Shown piece by piece: positions 35,314 through 44,598 of a stretch of DNA of 64,000 nucleotides. The notes beneath the pieces are model-generated. The model did no database searches, had not been told where the DNA came from, and saw only the letters and a list, made by a program, of their open reading frames with translations. The first letter of the stretch is position 1, and every line of letters begins with the position of its first letter. The stretch lies in assembly GCF_042660205.1 (NCBI RefSeq), contig NZ_JBHSTQ010000011.1:45092-109091 (forward strand), given 5' to 3'. This DNA is from Sporolactobacillus kofuensis. Its GTDB lineage: Bacteria; Bacillota; Bacilli; Bacillales; Sporolactobacillaceae. The translations under genes and the position numbers were made by a program.

Positions 35314-36834
35314 TCACCCCATCTTATTAATTAAAGTATCCAACAAAGTATCAAGTGTTGTAACAACTTTAGCCGCCGCACCGTAAGAGTGTTGGAACTG
35401 GATCAAATTTGTTAATTCTTCGTCAAGGGATACCCCGCTGATTGAGGAACGCCGGTTTTGCGCCGCTGCCAATGTCGTTGCTGAGTTGCTTGTAAATTGT
35501 TGTGCAGACTGTGAATTAACACCGATCTGTCCAATCAGGCTCTGCAAATAACTCTTCAAGGTCATCGTATCGCTGCCTGTGCCATCAATAGCATAAGCAT
35601 TCGTTGCGATCACGTTGGCCATTGCCGTCGCCCCGCTGTTGTCGCCGCTCGGTTTCGCGGTGCCATCTGCATTCAGCCCGTTTGCCTTCACATCGCTACC
35701 TGTTAGATTGCTGTTCACATGAATAGTGAGCGCAGTTACGATTCCTGAACTATCTCCGAGGAAGAAGTCACCTTTTGTGCTATCATAGCCCGCCGTCTTC
35801 TGATAAGCAGTATTCATTTCCGTTGCTAATGTGCTTGCCATATTATCCAAGCTCTTTAAGACACTTGGATAATCGTTTGTATAGGCATCAATGAGTCCTT
35901 GAAGTTTCCCTGAAAAATCTTTGCCCAATCCCGTTGAAACAGCCGTTGTGTCATCGGATTGAACCATCGCCATCGTAACCGTTGGCGCTGAACTGTTGGT
36001 CGTGTCGATTGTTGCCTTCAAATGATTATTTGTTAAAGCGGCACCATCGACCAGAGTTGCTGCTGGGCTATAAGACGCACCGGTTCCATCAACCATCTCA
36101 ATGGTATATTTTCCTTCTGCAAGTGGTGATGGGTTGCCGCCGCTTGGCACTTTCGTCACTTTGATGTTGACAAGCTGCGCCAATTTTTCCGTGAGCGCAT
36201 CGCGTTGGTCGTAGAGATCATTGGCGAGTAACCCGTTCGCTTCTTGCTTGTTGATTTGTGAATTAAGTGCGTTGATTTGATCTGCGTAATTATTGATCAG
36301 CTTCGTATTTTCCGTAATTTGCTGGTTGAGATTATCTTGAACTTTTCCTAAAGACGTGCCAATGTAATTAAACGTATCGGCGACCGCCGCTCCATTTTGT
36401 AGCACAACCGTACCTGTTCCGCTGGTTCCCGCATTGCCCGCAAGATCCTGAAGCGATTGCCAGAAACCATCCAGTTCAGATGAGATTCCGGTATCCGTCG
36501 GTTCATTAATAATATCTTCCATTTGGCCGTAGGCATCACTTAATGCACTCCAATAGCCATTCTCGTTTGAATTGTCACGAACTTGTTGATCAACAAATTG
36601 GTCGCGGATTCGGACAATTGCATCATCGTTCACACCTGTACCAATCTGACCGGCACCGCGTGCAGCGTTGATGCCAATGCCCGGATAAGGGGTCCATGTA
36701 GTCAAATTGACACGTTGACGAGAGTAGCCGTCTGTATTGGCATTTGAAATATTATGTCCGGTCGTCTGAATCGCTGTCTGCGTGACTTGCAGTGCCCGCT
36801 GCATCATATCTAAACTAGAAAAAATCGGAATCAC
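35314..36834 (-). CDS. flgK: Flagellar hook-associated protein FlgK
   Basis: The first junction protein between hook and filament. Of 506 residues, the conserved N terminus includes TTGHNISNANTDGYSRQRVN and the C terminus has LDEELTNLIQFQHSYGAAAK, both FlgK marks; the middle is variable. I place the start at GTG 36834 because GGAGG lies eight bases upstream; an in-frame GTG at 36843 overlaps that site. Confidence 0.95.
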   Translation of the reverse strand: MIPIFSSLDMMQRALQVTQTAIQTTGHNISNANTDGYSRQRVNLTTWTPYPGIGINAARGAGQIGTGVNDDAIVRIRDQFVDQQVRDNSNENGYWSALSDAYGQMEDIINEPTDTGISSELDGFWQSLQDLAGNAGTSGTGTVVLQNGAAVADTFNYIGTSLGKVQDNLNQQITENTKLINNYADQINALNSQINKQEANGLLANDLYDQRDALTEKLAQLVNIKVTKVPSGGNPSPLAEGKYTIEMVDGTGASYSPAATLVDGAALTNNHLKATIDTTNSSAPTVTMAMVQSDDTTAVSTGLGKDFSGKLQGLIDAYTNDYPSVLKSLDNMASTLATEMNTAYQKTAGYDSTKGDFFLGDSSGIVTALTIHVNSNLTGSDVKANGLNADGTAKPSGDNSGATAMANVIATNAYAIDGTGSDTMTLKSYLQSLIGQIGVNSQSAQQFTSNSATTLAAAQNRRSSISGVSLDEELTNLIQFQHSYGAAAKVVTTLDTLLDTLINKMG

Positions 36835-36854
36835 TGGTTGCACCTCCGTCTATA

Positions 36855-37349
36855 TTAAGTCCGAGAATCTATACGTCCGCTGTAAACGGATGACGGTGCC
36901 TGTCCGTCTCTTGGGTTTCGGTAATTATGCAAATTCTGATTCTGTGGTTTCAAGAGATTCATGTTCAGCTTGACCCAAAGTAATGAATCGCGAAGAAGTT
37001 CTTGATTCAGCTTATTCGCCTGTTTCAATCGATACACACTGTTCGCGAGTTCAAGATAAATCTTTTGCCATGCTTCACGCTCTTGCTCTGGCACCATCAC
37101 TTTTTCCCAATCTGAAAAAGTGATCGATTCACCAGCATCTGTACCAAGATCGATCTGAATGATCGATGTCCGCGCTGTCTCCAATTTCTGCAAACGTTCA
37201 ACCAGCGGTGTTTCTTTCGAACTGATCTCACCGACCGTTTGAGCATCTCCCACTTTGACCGCATCTCTTTTTTCAATGGCTAGGGTGTACAGAGCGTCAT
37301 GACAGTCAATCATCGCGGTCATCGTTTGCTTCATTTGCTTTAGAGACAT
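36855..37349 (-). CDS. flgN: FlgN-like export chaperone
   Basis: FlgN binds FlgK and FlgL before export. The 164-residue protein is helical with the FlgN-type conserved middle (LLRDSLLWVKLNMNLLKP near 120-137). It follows flgM by 28 bases and precedes flgK, as in B. subtilis (yvyG). AAGGGAG precedes the ATG. Confidence 0.88.
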   Translation of the reverse strand: MSLKQMKQTMTAMIDCHDALYTLAIEKRDAVKVGDAQTVGEISSKETPLVERLQKLETARTSIIQIDLGTDAGESITFSDWEKVMVPEQEREAWQKIYLELANSVYRLKQANKLNQELLRDSLLWVKLNMNLLKPQNQNLHNYRNPRDGQAPSSVYSGRIDSRT

Positions 37350-37377
37350 AGTTGTTCACTCCCTTAATGCTGAACCT

Positions 37378-37644
37378 TTATCGATTGTTCCAGAAGTTAT
37401 ACATTTTCTCTGCAATAGTTTTCGAGGAAACATAATACGTGCCAGCATCAATCTGCGTTTTGATCTGATCAATTTTTTGCTGTCTGGCTTCTTCAAGTTT
37501 CTTCGCGCCTTGCATGCGTTTTGCCGCGTTAGAAATTTCAACCTTATCATTTGTCTTAGCTGGTGCTATTGATTGTTCACCAAGTTTTGCTGCCTGATAG
37601 TTCGTTGAATACGACTGAACAGGCTGGTATCCGTTAATTTTCAA
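37378..37644 (-). CDS. flgM: Anti-sigma-D factor FlgM
   Basis: FlgM holds SigD inactive until the hook is complete. The 88-residue protein starts MKINGYQPVQSY, has DKVEISNAAKRM in its middle and ends with the sigma-binding helices (GTYYVSSKTIAEKMYNFW). The start is taken as TTG 37644 (GAGGTG six bases upstream); an in-frame GTG nine bases earlier is the alternative. Preceded by a perfect SigD promoter, making a negative feedback loop. Confidence 0.92.
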   Translation of the reverse strand: MKINGYQPVQSYSTNYQAAKLGEQSIAPAKTNDKVEISNAAKRMQGAKKLEEARQQKIDQIKTQIDAGTYYVSSKTIAEKMYNFWNNR

Positions 37645-37715
37645 TGAATTCACCTCATCTCAGAGGAATTTAATACTGGTTATAATCTCGAACTTTATTT
37701 TGCTTTCCCTATATT

Positions 37716-37742
37716 ATATCGGCATTGTAGCTTATTTCTTTA
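37716..37742 (-). promoter_or_regulatory. SigD promoter of flgM
   Basis: TAAA (37742-37739), 15 bases, GCCGATAT (37723-37716) on the minus strand: an exact match to the SigD consensus. It begins inside the gap after yvyF. Confidence 0.9.
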
Positions 37743-37759
37743 GTTCTCTTGGGTGATCC

Positions 37760-38152
37760 TTAGGTATGATACGTCTTTCCCCGTTGTGAACGGCTTGCCG
37801 CTTCATCTCTTTTTTGCTGCTGATCAATGTCATGCTCCAGTCGATGCCGGCAGTTATCACAGAGCGCCCCGGTTTGGATCAACGTTCCACAAGACTTGCA
37901 CGGGTAGCCAAGGTTAGGGAATACAGAGGTCTGAATTTTTCCTTCTCGAATCCACTGGTAAATCCAGTTAACATCGACACCGGTTGCTTCATGAACCTCA
38001 GTAACCGTTGATCTCCTGTTTTCCTGTTTACGAATAAAACGATAGACGGTCTCATACATTTGATCTTGTTTTTTTAGACAGTCGGGGCAGTATGGAGAAG
38101 ACACTCTGACAAAGAGTCTTCCGCAGCCCTTACAGTTTTCGAGATCTGCCAA
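37760..38152 (-). CDS. yvyF: YvyF-like flagellar-operon protein
   Basis: A 130-residue protein with two zinc-binding clusters (CKGCG...CPDC at the N terminus; CKSCG...CDNC near 90-110) separated by a helix-turn-helix-like segment (TEVHEATGVDVNWIYQWIREG). This is the TIGR03826-type protein upstream of flgM. Function unknown. The start is TTG 38152 with GGGAGG seven bases upstream; a 16-codon extension is less likely. It may be co-transcribed into flgM. Confidence 0.88.
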   Translation of the reverse strand: MADLENCKGCGRLFVRVSSPYCPDCLKKQDQMYETVYRFIRKQENRRSTVTEVHEATGVDVNWIYQWIREGKIQTSVFPNLGYPCKSCGTLIQTGALCDNCRHRLEHDIDQQQKRDEAASRSQRGKTYHT

Positions 38153-38500
38153 TGAAATTCCTCCCTTAATCAAAAGCCAAATACTGGAGGGTAGGATCAA
38201 TTGATCGCCCGCATGTTAGCACTCACAGATTTCGCTTTTCTCATTAATTATCGGACTAGATGTGTTAAAATTTAGTGATTTGTCACATCTACGCCCCTTC
38301 ACTGCTGGCGCCCATGGTAAAATAGCAACACGTGTAACTTGCTTTTACTTATTTTTTAAATGCGTACAGAGCAGTTATTCGGCAAAAATACTAAGCTTCA
38401 CTGAGATGGCTAGAATTAAGTCAAAGCCTATGAATAGTCATGTCGACTTATTAAATGATACAACAAGAAATGATAACACCGAGCGAAGGGAAATAACTTC
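38153..38500. other. Divergent region between yvyF and the C39-like peptidase gene
   Basis: TAGATGTG (38259-38266) and CACATCTA (38284-38291) form a spaced inverted repeat. No clear promoter or gene otherwise. Confidence 0.35.
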
Positions 38501-39286
38501 ATGCACCTTTTTAGAAAACATTGGCTTGGTTGGTTCCTTGCCTTCGATATAGTACTTGCCCTATTCCTTTTTAATCTCTATCCTGCAGGGCAGCATCTTT
38601 TAAAGAATAATTTTGTGACCAAGATCATCAATGATGCTGAAAAAGTAAAGAATGACGCCCTGCAGATAACAGGAGATACGGCGGAGAAAAGTTCCGTACA
38701 GATTGATGCACCCCAGATTCTTCAGAAACCCGAGTTACCTCGAGGCTGCGAAGTGACTGCTCTTGCAATGTTGCTTCAGAACGCCGGCGTCCAGGTCAGC
38801 AAAATGGAATTAGCGAGTAAAATTCACAAGGTCCCCTATTATCAAAATGGCTATTACGGCGATCCAAATGTTGGGTTTGTCGGCACTATGTATTCGTTCA
38901 GCGAGCAAGGGTATGGTGTGTATCACAAACCTTTGGCAAATCTTGGCCAGGATTTTCTACCTGGAAAAATTATCGATCTCAGCGGCAAATCTTTTGATGC
39001 TGTCTTGAGGCAGCTCCAGAACGGCATTCCGGTTGTCGTCATCACCAATGCCACATTTGAGCCGCTGCCACAGAATGCTTTTCAAGTCTGGCAGACAAAA
39101 GAAGGCAAAGTGAAAGTCACCAATCAGGAACATTCCGTATTGGTGACCGGATATGACAAAGATCATATTGTATTTAACGATCCACTTGGAAAAAAGAACA
39201 CAGTGGTTGATAGAACCGCATTCATTAAAGCATGGCAGCAAATGGGCAGTCAGGCGATTAGCTATCGCCATTCCTTTTTCGAATAA
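38501..39286 (+). CDS. Secreted/membrane C39-like cysteine peptidase family protein
   Basis: A 261-residue protein with an N-terminal membrane anchor (residues about 8-28) and a papain-like C39_2 domain, as in YvpB. The likely catalytic set is Cys in ELPRGCEVTALAM (about 83), His in QEHSVLVTGYD, and Asp in FNDPLG. Substrate is unknown; such proteins act outside the membrane. AAGGGA precedes the ATG. It is convergent with comFC and not part of its operon. Confidence 0.85.
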   Translation: MHLFRKHWLGWFLAFDIVLALFLFNLYPAGQHLLKNNFVTKIINDAEKVKNDALQITGDTAEKSSVQIDAPQILQKPELPRGCEVTALAMLLQNAGVQVSKMELASKIHKVPYYQNGYYGDPNVGFVGTMYSFSEQGYGVYHKPLANLGQDFLPGKIIDLSGKSFDAVLRQLQNGIPVVVITNATFEPLPQNAFQVWQTKEGKVKVTNQEHSVLVTGYDKDHIVFNDPLGKKNTVVDRTAFIKAWQQMGSQAISYRHSFFE

Positions 39287-39364
39287 GAGGCTTCCTTCGA
39301 CGGAGCATTGCTCACTCTCAATCTTTTTTTCGTTTACTATTTTTAAAACAAGTGTTCATCTTGG

Positions 39365-40135
39365 TTATCCATGGATGAGTGTGAATGAGTCAATACGTGC
39401 CGGATGTGCCGGACTTAGTGCCTCTGCAGCTAAGCGGATCGTTGCTCCGGTCGTATAGATATCATCAACGAGAAGGATCTTTTTTCCGCTTATCTGATGA
39501 AGCATGTCATTCTTGATGGAAAAAGGAGTGTTTCGGGAGCGTATCCGCTCATTCCGATCTTTCTTACTTTGCTTTTGCTCATTTTTCTTCCGCACGAGTG
39601 CAGACACAATTGGCTGTCCTAATTGCTCGGCAAGCACTTCCGCTTGATTAAATCCACGCTCATTCAACCGCTCGACACTAAGCGGAACGGGTACAAGAAA
39701 ATCATAAGTGCAGGTAGGACTCTTTTTCCAAAATCTTGGATGTAAATTGGGCCTGTTAATCCATTTCATCACCTGCTTCACTTCCTTTTCAAATCCTGAC
39801 GCAATCACTGCATCCCCACGGAATTTGAACGCAGTCATGACTTCTTTCATGAAGGGGTTATAGTTATAGACTGCATAGTTTCGTCCATACAAACCATTTC
39901 TCTCGCTGTTCGCCCATTGCAGACAGTCGTGGCAACGATGATCGTGCACAAACACCGGTGCCAAATCTTGTAAATCCCGTCCGCATTGTCGACAACTGTG
40001 CCGCCAATCAATGCGCTCTAATTTCTCTCTGCATGACGCGCAAAATCCAAGTTGATGTTCTGAAGAGAGGAACGTGCGAAAGGTGAGTGGTTCTTGTCTT
40101 TCTACGCGACAAATGAGACAACGATCATGATTCAA
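39365..40135 (-). CDS. comFC: Competence protein ComFC
   Basis: Needed for DNA uptake in natural transformation; works with the ComFA ATPase. The 256-residue protein has N-terminal zinc clusters (CLIC, CASC, CRQCG, CHDC) and a C-terminal phosphoribosyltransferase-like fold with ILLVDDIYTTGATI. It starts with TTG 40135, which overlaps the comFA stop (TTGA) and has GGAGG seven bases upstream, so it is translationally coupled. comFB, present in B. subtilis, is missing. Confidence 0.93.
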   Translation of the reverse strand: MNHDRCLICRVERQEPLTFRTFLSSEHQLGFCASCREKLERIDWRHSCRQCGRDLQDLAPVFVHDHRCHDCLQWANSERNGLYGRNYAVYNYNPFMKEVMTAFKFRGDAVIASGFEKEVKQVMKWINRPNLHPRFWKKSPTCTYDFLVPVPLSVERLNERGFNQAEVLAEQLGQPIVSALVRKKNEQKQSKKDRNERIRSRNTPFSIKNDMLHQISGKKILLVDDIYTTGATIRLAAEALSPAHPARIDSFTLIHG

Positions 40136-41571
40136 AACCCACCCTCCTTATTCATTTGTTCAATCTGCCGACGTGCGCGTACCATCGCTAATGTCTTTCC
40201 ATTATGAAAAAAGAGAATATCACCGGAAGGAGATGCAGATGAGCGTCCAACACGGCCGGAAATCTGAACAAGCGCACAAGTATCAAATACCCGATCATCC
40301 GCGCCGAGTACCGCAACCTCTACTCCAGGAACAGTGACCCCCCGTTCAAGTATGGTGGTTGTCACCAAAATTCTTATTTTTCCGTTGCGAAAGTCGTTCA
40401 CCTTAGTATGACGATCTGGATCTTCTGCATGTACCCCAGCTGTTCGAACGAACCCTTCTTTTTGGATGGTTTCGGTCAGTTCACGGACCATCGTCACAGT
40501 CGGCACAAACAGAAACAATTGGCGTGCCTGCTGTTTCTTCGTGAGTAACCAATCAAGGAGCGGCTTGGGCAGCTGTCCTTTTTGGATGGAGCGAGTCCAA
40601 TTACCAACCCAATGAAACCTCGGTACCGGAAGCGGGTGTCCGTGATAGCGTCTCGTAATTTTTACTCCCTTTAATTTTCCCTTCAAATAAGCACTCTTCA
40701 GCGCTTCTGGCGGTGTAGCCGTCAGATAGCCAATCGGTGCACCTGGTTTCGCTGCCTTCTGAACGGCAAAAGCGAGCATTGGATCATAATGAAACGGAAA
40801 CGCATCCACTTCATCGATAAAGATACAATCAAAACAATTGGCATAATGAATGAGTTGATGTGCCGTTGAGATCACAAGTTGCGCTTCCGGATACGCTTCC
40901 TCACTTCCGGCATAGAGGCCGCTGATCGACACTGTTGGGAATACCGAGCGCAATCTTGGGAGTAATTCACGTACCACATCCGTACGCGGCGTCGCCAACG
41001 CCACATGATGGCCTTCTCTTAACGCTCGATCGATCGCTTTGTAAATTATCTCCGTCTTTCCGGAGCCGGTAACTGCCCAGACGAGGAATGAATCCCCATG
41101 AGCAAGCGCGTGATCCAGAGCAAATGCCGCCGCATTTTGTTCTTCAGACAAGGTGCCTGTCCACGTACAGAGCTCTGAGCCATCACTTTTCGGTGCCGAT
41201 GCTGCAGGCGCCGGTCCAACCCATCTGACCAAACGACTGCATGCGCGCACAATGCCCATAGTGAGGCAATGACGACAATATACACACTCCTTCCGGCATC
41301 GCGCGCATGAACAGCTCGCAAATGATTCTTGATCACGATTTCCACATCGATTGCACTGCCATTTTTTTCGATAACTAAATAAATCCAAAAAATGCGCATT
41401 GTAAGCAGTTATTGCCGGGCGCATGGTGACATAACCTTTGTTCAGATGCTCTTTGATCACTTGATCTGAAAAAGGAAGCTCCTCCGCGCGATACTCTTTA
41501 CCATACAAGAAACGCTGAACATCCGAACTGAAATTGGGAGATAAGTCGCTCTTTCGTGTAAGTAACATCAT
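40132..41571 (-). CDS. comFA: DNA-uptake helicase/translocase ComFA
   Basis: A DEAD-box-like ATPase that helps pull single-stranded DNA into the cell. The 479-residue protein has a four-cysteine zinc region (CNRCGNRDQE...CARC...CVYCRHC, about 70-105), Walker A AVTGSGKTE, DEVDAFPF as motif II, TATPP and QISGRVGR. The start is ATG 41571 (MMLLTRKSD) with AGAAGG at rather long spacing, so the first few codons are uncertain; an open frame extends 30 codons upstream. Presence of comFA-comFC suggests capacity for transformation. Confidence 0.92.
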   Translation of the reverse strand: MMLLTRKSDLSPNFSSDVQRFLYGKEYRAEELPFSDQVIKEHLNKGYVTMRPAITAYNAHFLDLFSYRKKWQCNRCGNRDQESFASCSCARCRKECVYCRHCLTMGIVRACSRLVRWVGPAPAASAPKSDGSELCTWTGTLSEEQNAAAFALDHALAHGDSFLVWAVTGSGKTEIIYKAIDRALREGHHVALATPRTDVVRELLPRLRSVFPTVSISGLYAGSEEAYPEAQLVISTAHQLIHYANCFDCIFIDEVDAFPFHYDPMLAFAVQKAAKPGAPIGYLTATPPEALKSAYLKGKLKGVKITRRYHGHPLPVPRFHWVGNWTRSIQKGQLPKPLLDWLLTKKQQARQLFLFVPTVTMVRELTETIQKEGFVRTAGVHAEDPDRHTKVNDFRNGKIRILVTTTILERGVTVPGVEVAVLGADDRVFDTCALVQISGRVGRSSASPSGDILFFHNGKTLAMVRARRQIEQMNKEGGF

Positions 41572-41779
41572 AGGTAAACGAACCTTCTTTCGAGGAGAAA
41601 ATGAGGTGTAAAAATGAGGGTTGTCGATCATCTGAATTATGAGGAAGAATAAGTGGACCATTTCATAGAGGAGAGAATCTGTTAATAAAAGTATTCGACG
41701 CCATTCGCGTTATTCCTTCAATTATTTCGCAAATTATTAAAAAGAGCCGTTACATAAATCGTCTTCCGTCTCTATACGG

Positions 41780-41885
41780 TGTTTGTCCAATACAAATGAG
41801 TCAGTTTGTCCCATTCTAGTAGCGAATTGTCACGTTTGGATCAGTTTTTGTCCATCCCTATTAAAAATTATCCGAGTCCACCCCA
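41780..41885. repeat. Array D of 21-bp units (5 copies)
   Basis: Cores TTTGTCC, TTTGTCC, ATTGTCA, TTTGTCC and TTATCCG begin at 41782, 41805, 41826, 41847 and 41868. Spacings are 23, 21, 21 and 21 bases. This is the longest array in the window. Confidence 0.7.
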
Positions 41886-41932
41886 TCAGTAGCTCAATGC
41901 CCAAATCAGCCGAGCATAAGAAAATCAAAAAG

Positions 41933-41977
41933 AGACCTCTCATCAGTCGATTAGACGATGAGAGGGTCTCTCTAACT
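41933..41977 (-). terminator. Terminator of degSU
   Basis: AGAGACC-CTCATC pairs with GATGAG-GGTCTCT, then TTTTT on the minus strand, shortly after the degU stop. Confidence 0.85.
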
Positions 41978-42012
41978 ACATCAAGCTTTTTAAAGCTATC
42001 TTTTATAGGAAT

Positions 42013-42735
42013 TTAATTAATTTTTACCCAACCGTTTTTGATCGCTTCAACAACAGCTTGTGTACGGTCTTCTACGTTCATTTTCTGCAAGATGTTGCTG
42101 ACGTGGTTTTTGACGGTTTTCTCACTAATGTACAGATGTTCCCCAATGGCCCGGTTGCTCTTACCATCTGCCATAAGCTGCAGAACTTCGCATTCTCGAT
42201 GTGTAAGAATATGAAGCGGTGGGCGGTACTCTTGATCACGGAAACCGGAAAGTTCAGTTGAATAGCCCTGTGTGGCCAGACGGCGAAACTCATTCACAAG
42301 ATTGTGGGTCACTTTCGGATGGATGTAGGCACCACCTTGAGCGACGATCCGCACAGCTTGAATCATGGAATCCGCATCCATTTCTTTCAGCAAGTAGCCA
42401 AGTGCACCGGACTTCAGCACATGTGTGACATAGCTTTCATCATCATGAATCGATAGAATGATTACTTTCAAACCCGGGTGATTTTTAATCAGCTGTCTTG
42501 TTGCCTCAACCCCGTTCAATTTCGGCATGTTGATGTCCATCAACACTACATCCGGATCTGCGTCTTCGATCAGTTGTTCAGCCGTGCTGCCGTCATCACC
42601 TTCAGCCACGACTTCAAAATCACTTTCCATATCTAATATTCTCTTAACGCCTTCACGAAAAAGACGATGGTCATCAATTAATGCAATCGTTGTCACTTTT
42701 GGTCGCACATTTGTCACAAATATCTCTGCTGTCAA
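42013..42735 (-). CDS. degU: Response regulator DegU
   Basis: Controls exoenzymes, biofilm, motility and competence in Bacillus. The 240-residue protein has a receiver domain with the phosphorylatable Asp67 (LMDINMP) and acidic pair DD near 21-22, then a LuxR-type HTH (SEKTVKNHVSNILQKMNVEDRTQAV) nearly identical to B. subtilis DegU. Several in-frame starts exist in the first 15 codons (TTG 42735, GTG codons later) and no ribosome binding site decides. It is 156 bases downstream of degS, leaving room for a separate promoter. Confidence 0.95.
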   Translation of the reverse strand: MTAEIFVTNVRPKVTTIALIDDHRLFREGVKRILDMESDFEVVAEGDDGSTAEQLIEDADPDVVLMDINMPKLNGVEATRQLIKNHPGLKVIILSIHDDESYVTHVLKSGALGYLLKEMDADSMIQAVRIVAQGGAYIHPKVTHNLVNEFRRLATQGYSTELSGFRDQEYRPPLHILTHRECEVLQLMADGKSNRAIGEHLYISEKTVKNHVSNILQKMNVEDRTQAVVEAIKNGWVKIN

Positions 42736-42891
42736 TTGTTCAAACCATCAACCACCGGTTCAACACCTTGAACTGTCTTTTTTCCAGTGAAATTGATCGT
42801 ACATACTTCCCCTATTGCAGCAGATATCCACCTCGCTTTTATTCTATCAAATTACCAATGAGGCTTGGGATGGCGCTCATTCGATATGTAG

Positions 42892-44067
42892 TTATTGTTC
42901 AAGTACATCTTCCTGATGGATCGGTATATTAATTAATATTTTCGTTCCGGAATTTACTTCTGAACGAATGATCAATTCGCCTTCCAAGAGTTCAGCTCGT
43001 TCTTTCATACCGATCAATCCGTAACTCCCTTCCTTTGTTACCGATTGGTCGAATCCCTTTCCATCATCGATCACTAGTATTAGGACTTTATCCTCTCTGT
43101 ATTCCAATCGAACATTAATTTGCGTTGGATTGGCATGAATGCAGGCGTTTTGCATCGCCTCTTGAATTAGTCGAAATAACGCTGCCTCAATTCGCGATTG
43201 CAGCCGTTTTTCACGCCCAGTACTTTCAAAGTTCATTCGAATGGAGGGAAAGTCGCTGTTCACACGGTGAAAATACTTCTTCAATGTGGGTACTAACCCT
43301 AAATCATCAAGGCTCATTGGTCTGAGATCATAGATGATTCGCCTGACTTCACCAAGTGCACCCTGTACCATCACCCTGTATTTTTGTAATTCTTTATGCG
43401 ACGCTTCCATTCCTTCTTTCTGCCCGACACGCTCAACCACGTCAAGGCCGAGTAATACCTGTGCCAATGTCTGTGCAGGTCCATCATGGATCTCTCGCGA
43501 AAGTCTCTTTCTCTCTTCCTCAAGTGATTCAATAATTTTCAGGCCAAACGCACGCTGCTCCCTGGCGCTTGCAATGACCTCGCCAACCTGTTTCAGATCA
43601 CCGGTCAGGTAATTCAGAACGACTGTGACTTGTCCGATCAGATTCTCTGCTTTTTGAATGGTCGTTTGCAGCTGAACAAGTCGGCGTTCCAATTCATTCC
43701 GGCGTCTCTTCATCTGCCTTTCCATTTCGCGCACAATCGACAAATCGTTCTGAATAGTATTTGCGGTTTCATAGGCATGACGTACATCAGCTTCTCCGTA
43801 TTGATTAAAAGCTCTGCTGATCTCCGCCAAGCGTCCTCTCGACCGTCTTGCTGCTAATTCGAGCGTGTCACTTCGTTCGATGATTCCTTCCAGTTCTTGT
43901 CGAACAAGTTGAAGTTCTTTTACCAGCGCGTCATGCTCTTTACGTGATTGTTCACCAATCTCAAAGATCTGAGACTTGCTGTCGCTCACATTATCAATCA
44001 TATTGTTGATAATTTTGTCAAGATGCTTGACATCTTGTGCCGCATTTATTGGTTTGCTGGTTGACAT
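42892..44067 (-). CDS. degS: Sensor histidine kinase DegS
   Basis: A cytoplasmic kinase with no membrane segment, which phosphorylates DegU. The 391-residue protein has a long N-terminal coiled-coil sensor (about 1-180), SREIHDGPAQTLAQ with the phospho-accepting His, and an HATPase domain (IQEAMQNACIHANP; IDDGKGFDQ; YGLIGMKERAELL). ATG 44067 has GGAGGG five bases upstream; the 17-codon extension lacks one. Heads the degS-degU operon. Confidence 0.95.
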   Translation of the reverse strand: MSTSKPINAAQDVKHLDKIINNMIDNVSDSKSQIFEIGEQSRKEHDALVKELQLVRQELEGIIERSDTLELAARRSRGRLAEISRAFNQYGEADVRHAYETANTIQNDLSIVREMERQMKRRRNELERRLVQLQTTIQKAENLIGQVTVVLNYLTGDLKQVGEVIASAREQRAFGLKIIESLEEERKRLSREIHDGPAQTLAQVLLGLDVVERVGQKEGMEASHKELQKYRVMVQGALGEVRRIIYDLRPMSLDDLGLVPTLKKYFHRVNSDFPSIRMNFESTGREKRLQSRIEAALFRLIQEAMQNACIHANPTQINVRLEYREDKVLILVIDDGKGFDQSVTKEGSYGLIGMKERAELLEGELIIRSEVNSGTKILINIPIHQEDVLEQ

Positions 44068-44598
44068 AATTTCCCTCCATAACAAATGTAGCGAAACACA
44101 TGCATGCATGCTAGCCACATTATGCCTATCTATGTATAGGTATTAAGAACTATTTGATTGCCGGATCAACTGCTCTGTTCTTCGGCACTTTGTTCGTGTA
44201 TCGTTATTTTTGTATTCTGAGACAAACAATTTTCTTAATAAAAATTTGTCATAACTCTGTCTATACCCATTGTTTCTTAGAGATAAACAATTGACAAGGG
44301 TAAATTCTACCAAGCAATGAAATGATTTATATTCATCATATCACTTTTTAAAACTATTTTTCCTTCAACGGTCGAAACATTATCGATTGTCGTCGAAGAT
44401 AATATGAATAAAACTATTTTATTATAAGTTTGAATGCCATACTTATTTGTTCGACGAACTATTGTTCTTTTTATCGTATCGATGAAATTCATTTTTGTAA
44501 ACATTCATTCAGAATTCATCTACGGCTCACACGCACATAGTGCTTTAATAAATTCAAGAAAAAATTTTAACTTTAGAGATTAATGAAAGGAGCTATTC
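44068..44598. other. Divergent region between degS and yvyE
   Basis: A/T-rich, 531 bases. A TTGATC/TAATAC pair at 18 bases on the minus strand (about 44145-44175) could be the degS promoter. No gene or RNA structure recognised elsewhere. Confidence 0.35.

Larger units (their letters stand above)
41572..42012. other. Intergenic region between comFA and degU
   Basis: Contains array D and the degU terminator. No degV (yviA) or comFB gene is present, unlike B. subtilis. I could not confidently place ComK boxes. Confidence 0.5.

Noticed and set aside
38258..38292. Terminator or operator around TAGATGTG...CACATCTA
   Set aside because: Loop too long and no T-run; kept only as a note in the intergenic entry.
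41780..41885. CRISPR array
   Set aside because: Units are only about 21 bp in total with degenerate cores and no separate spacers; no cas genes in the window.
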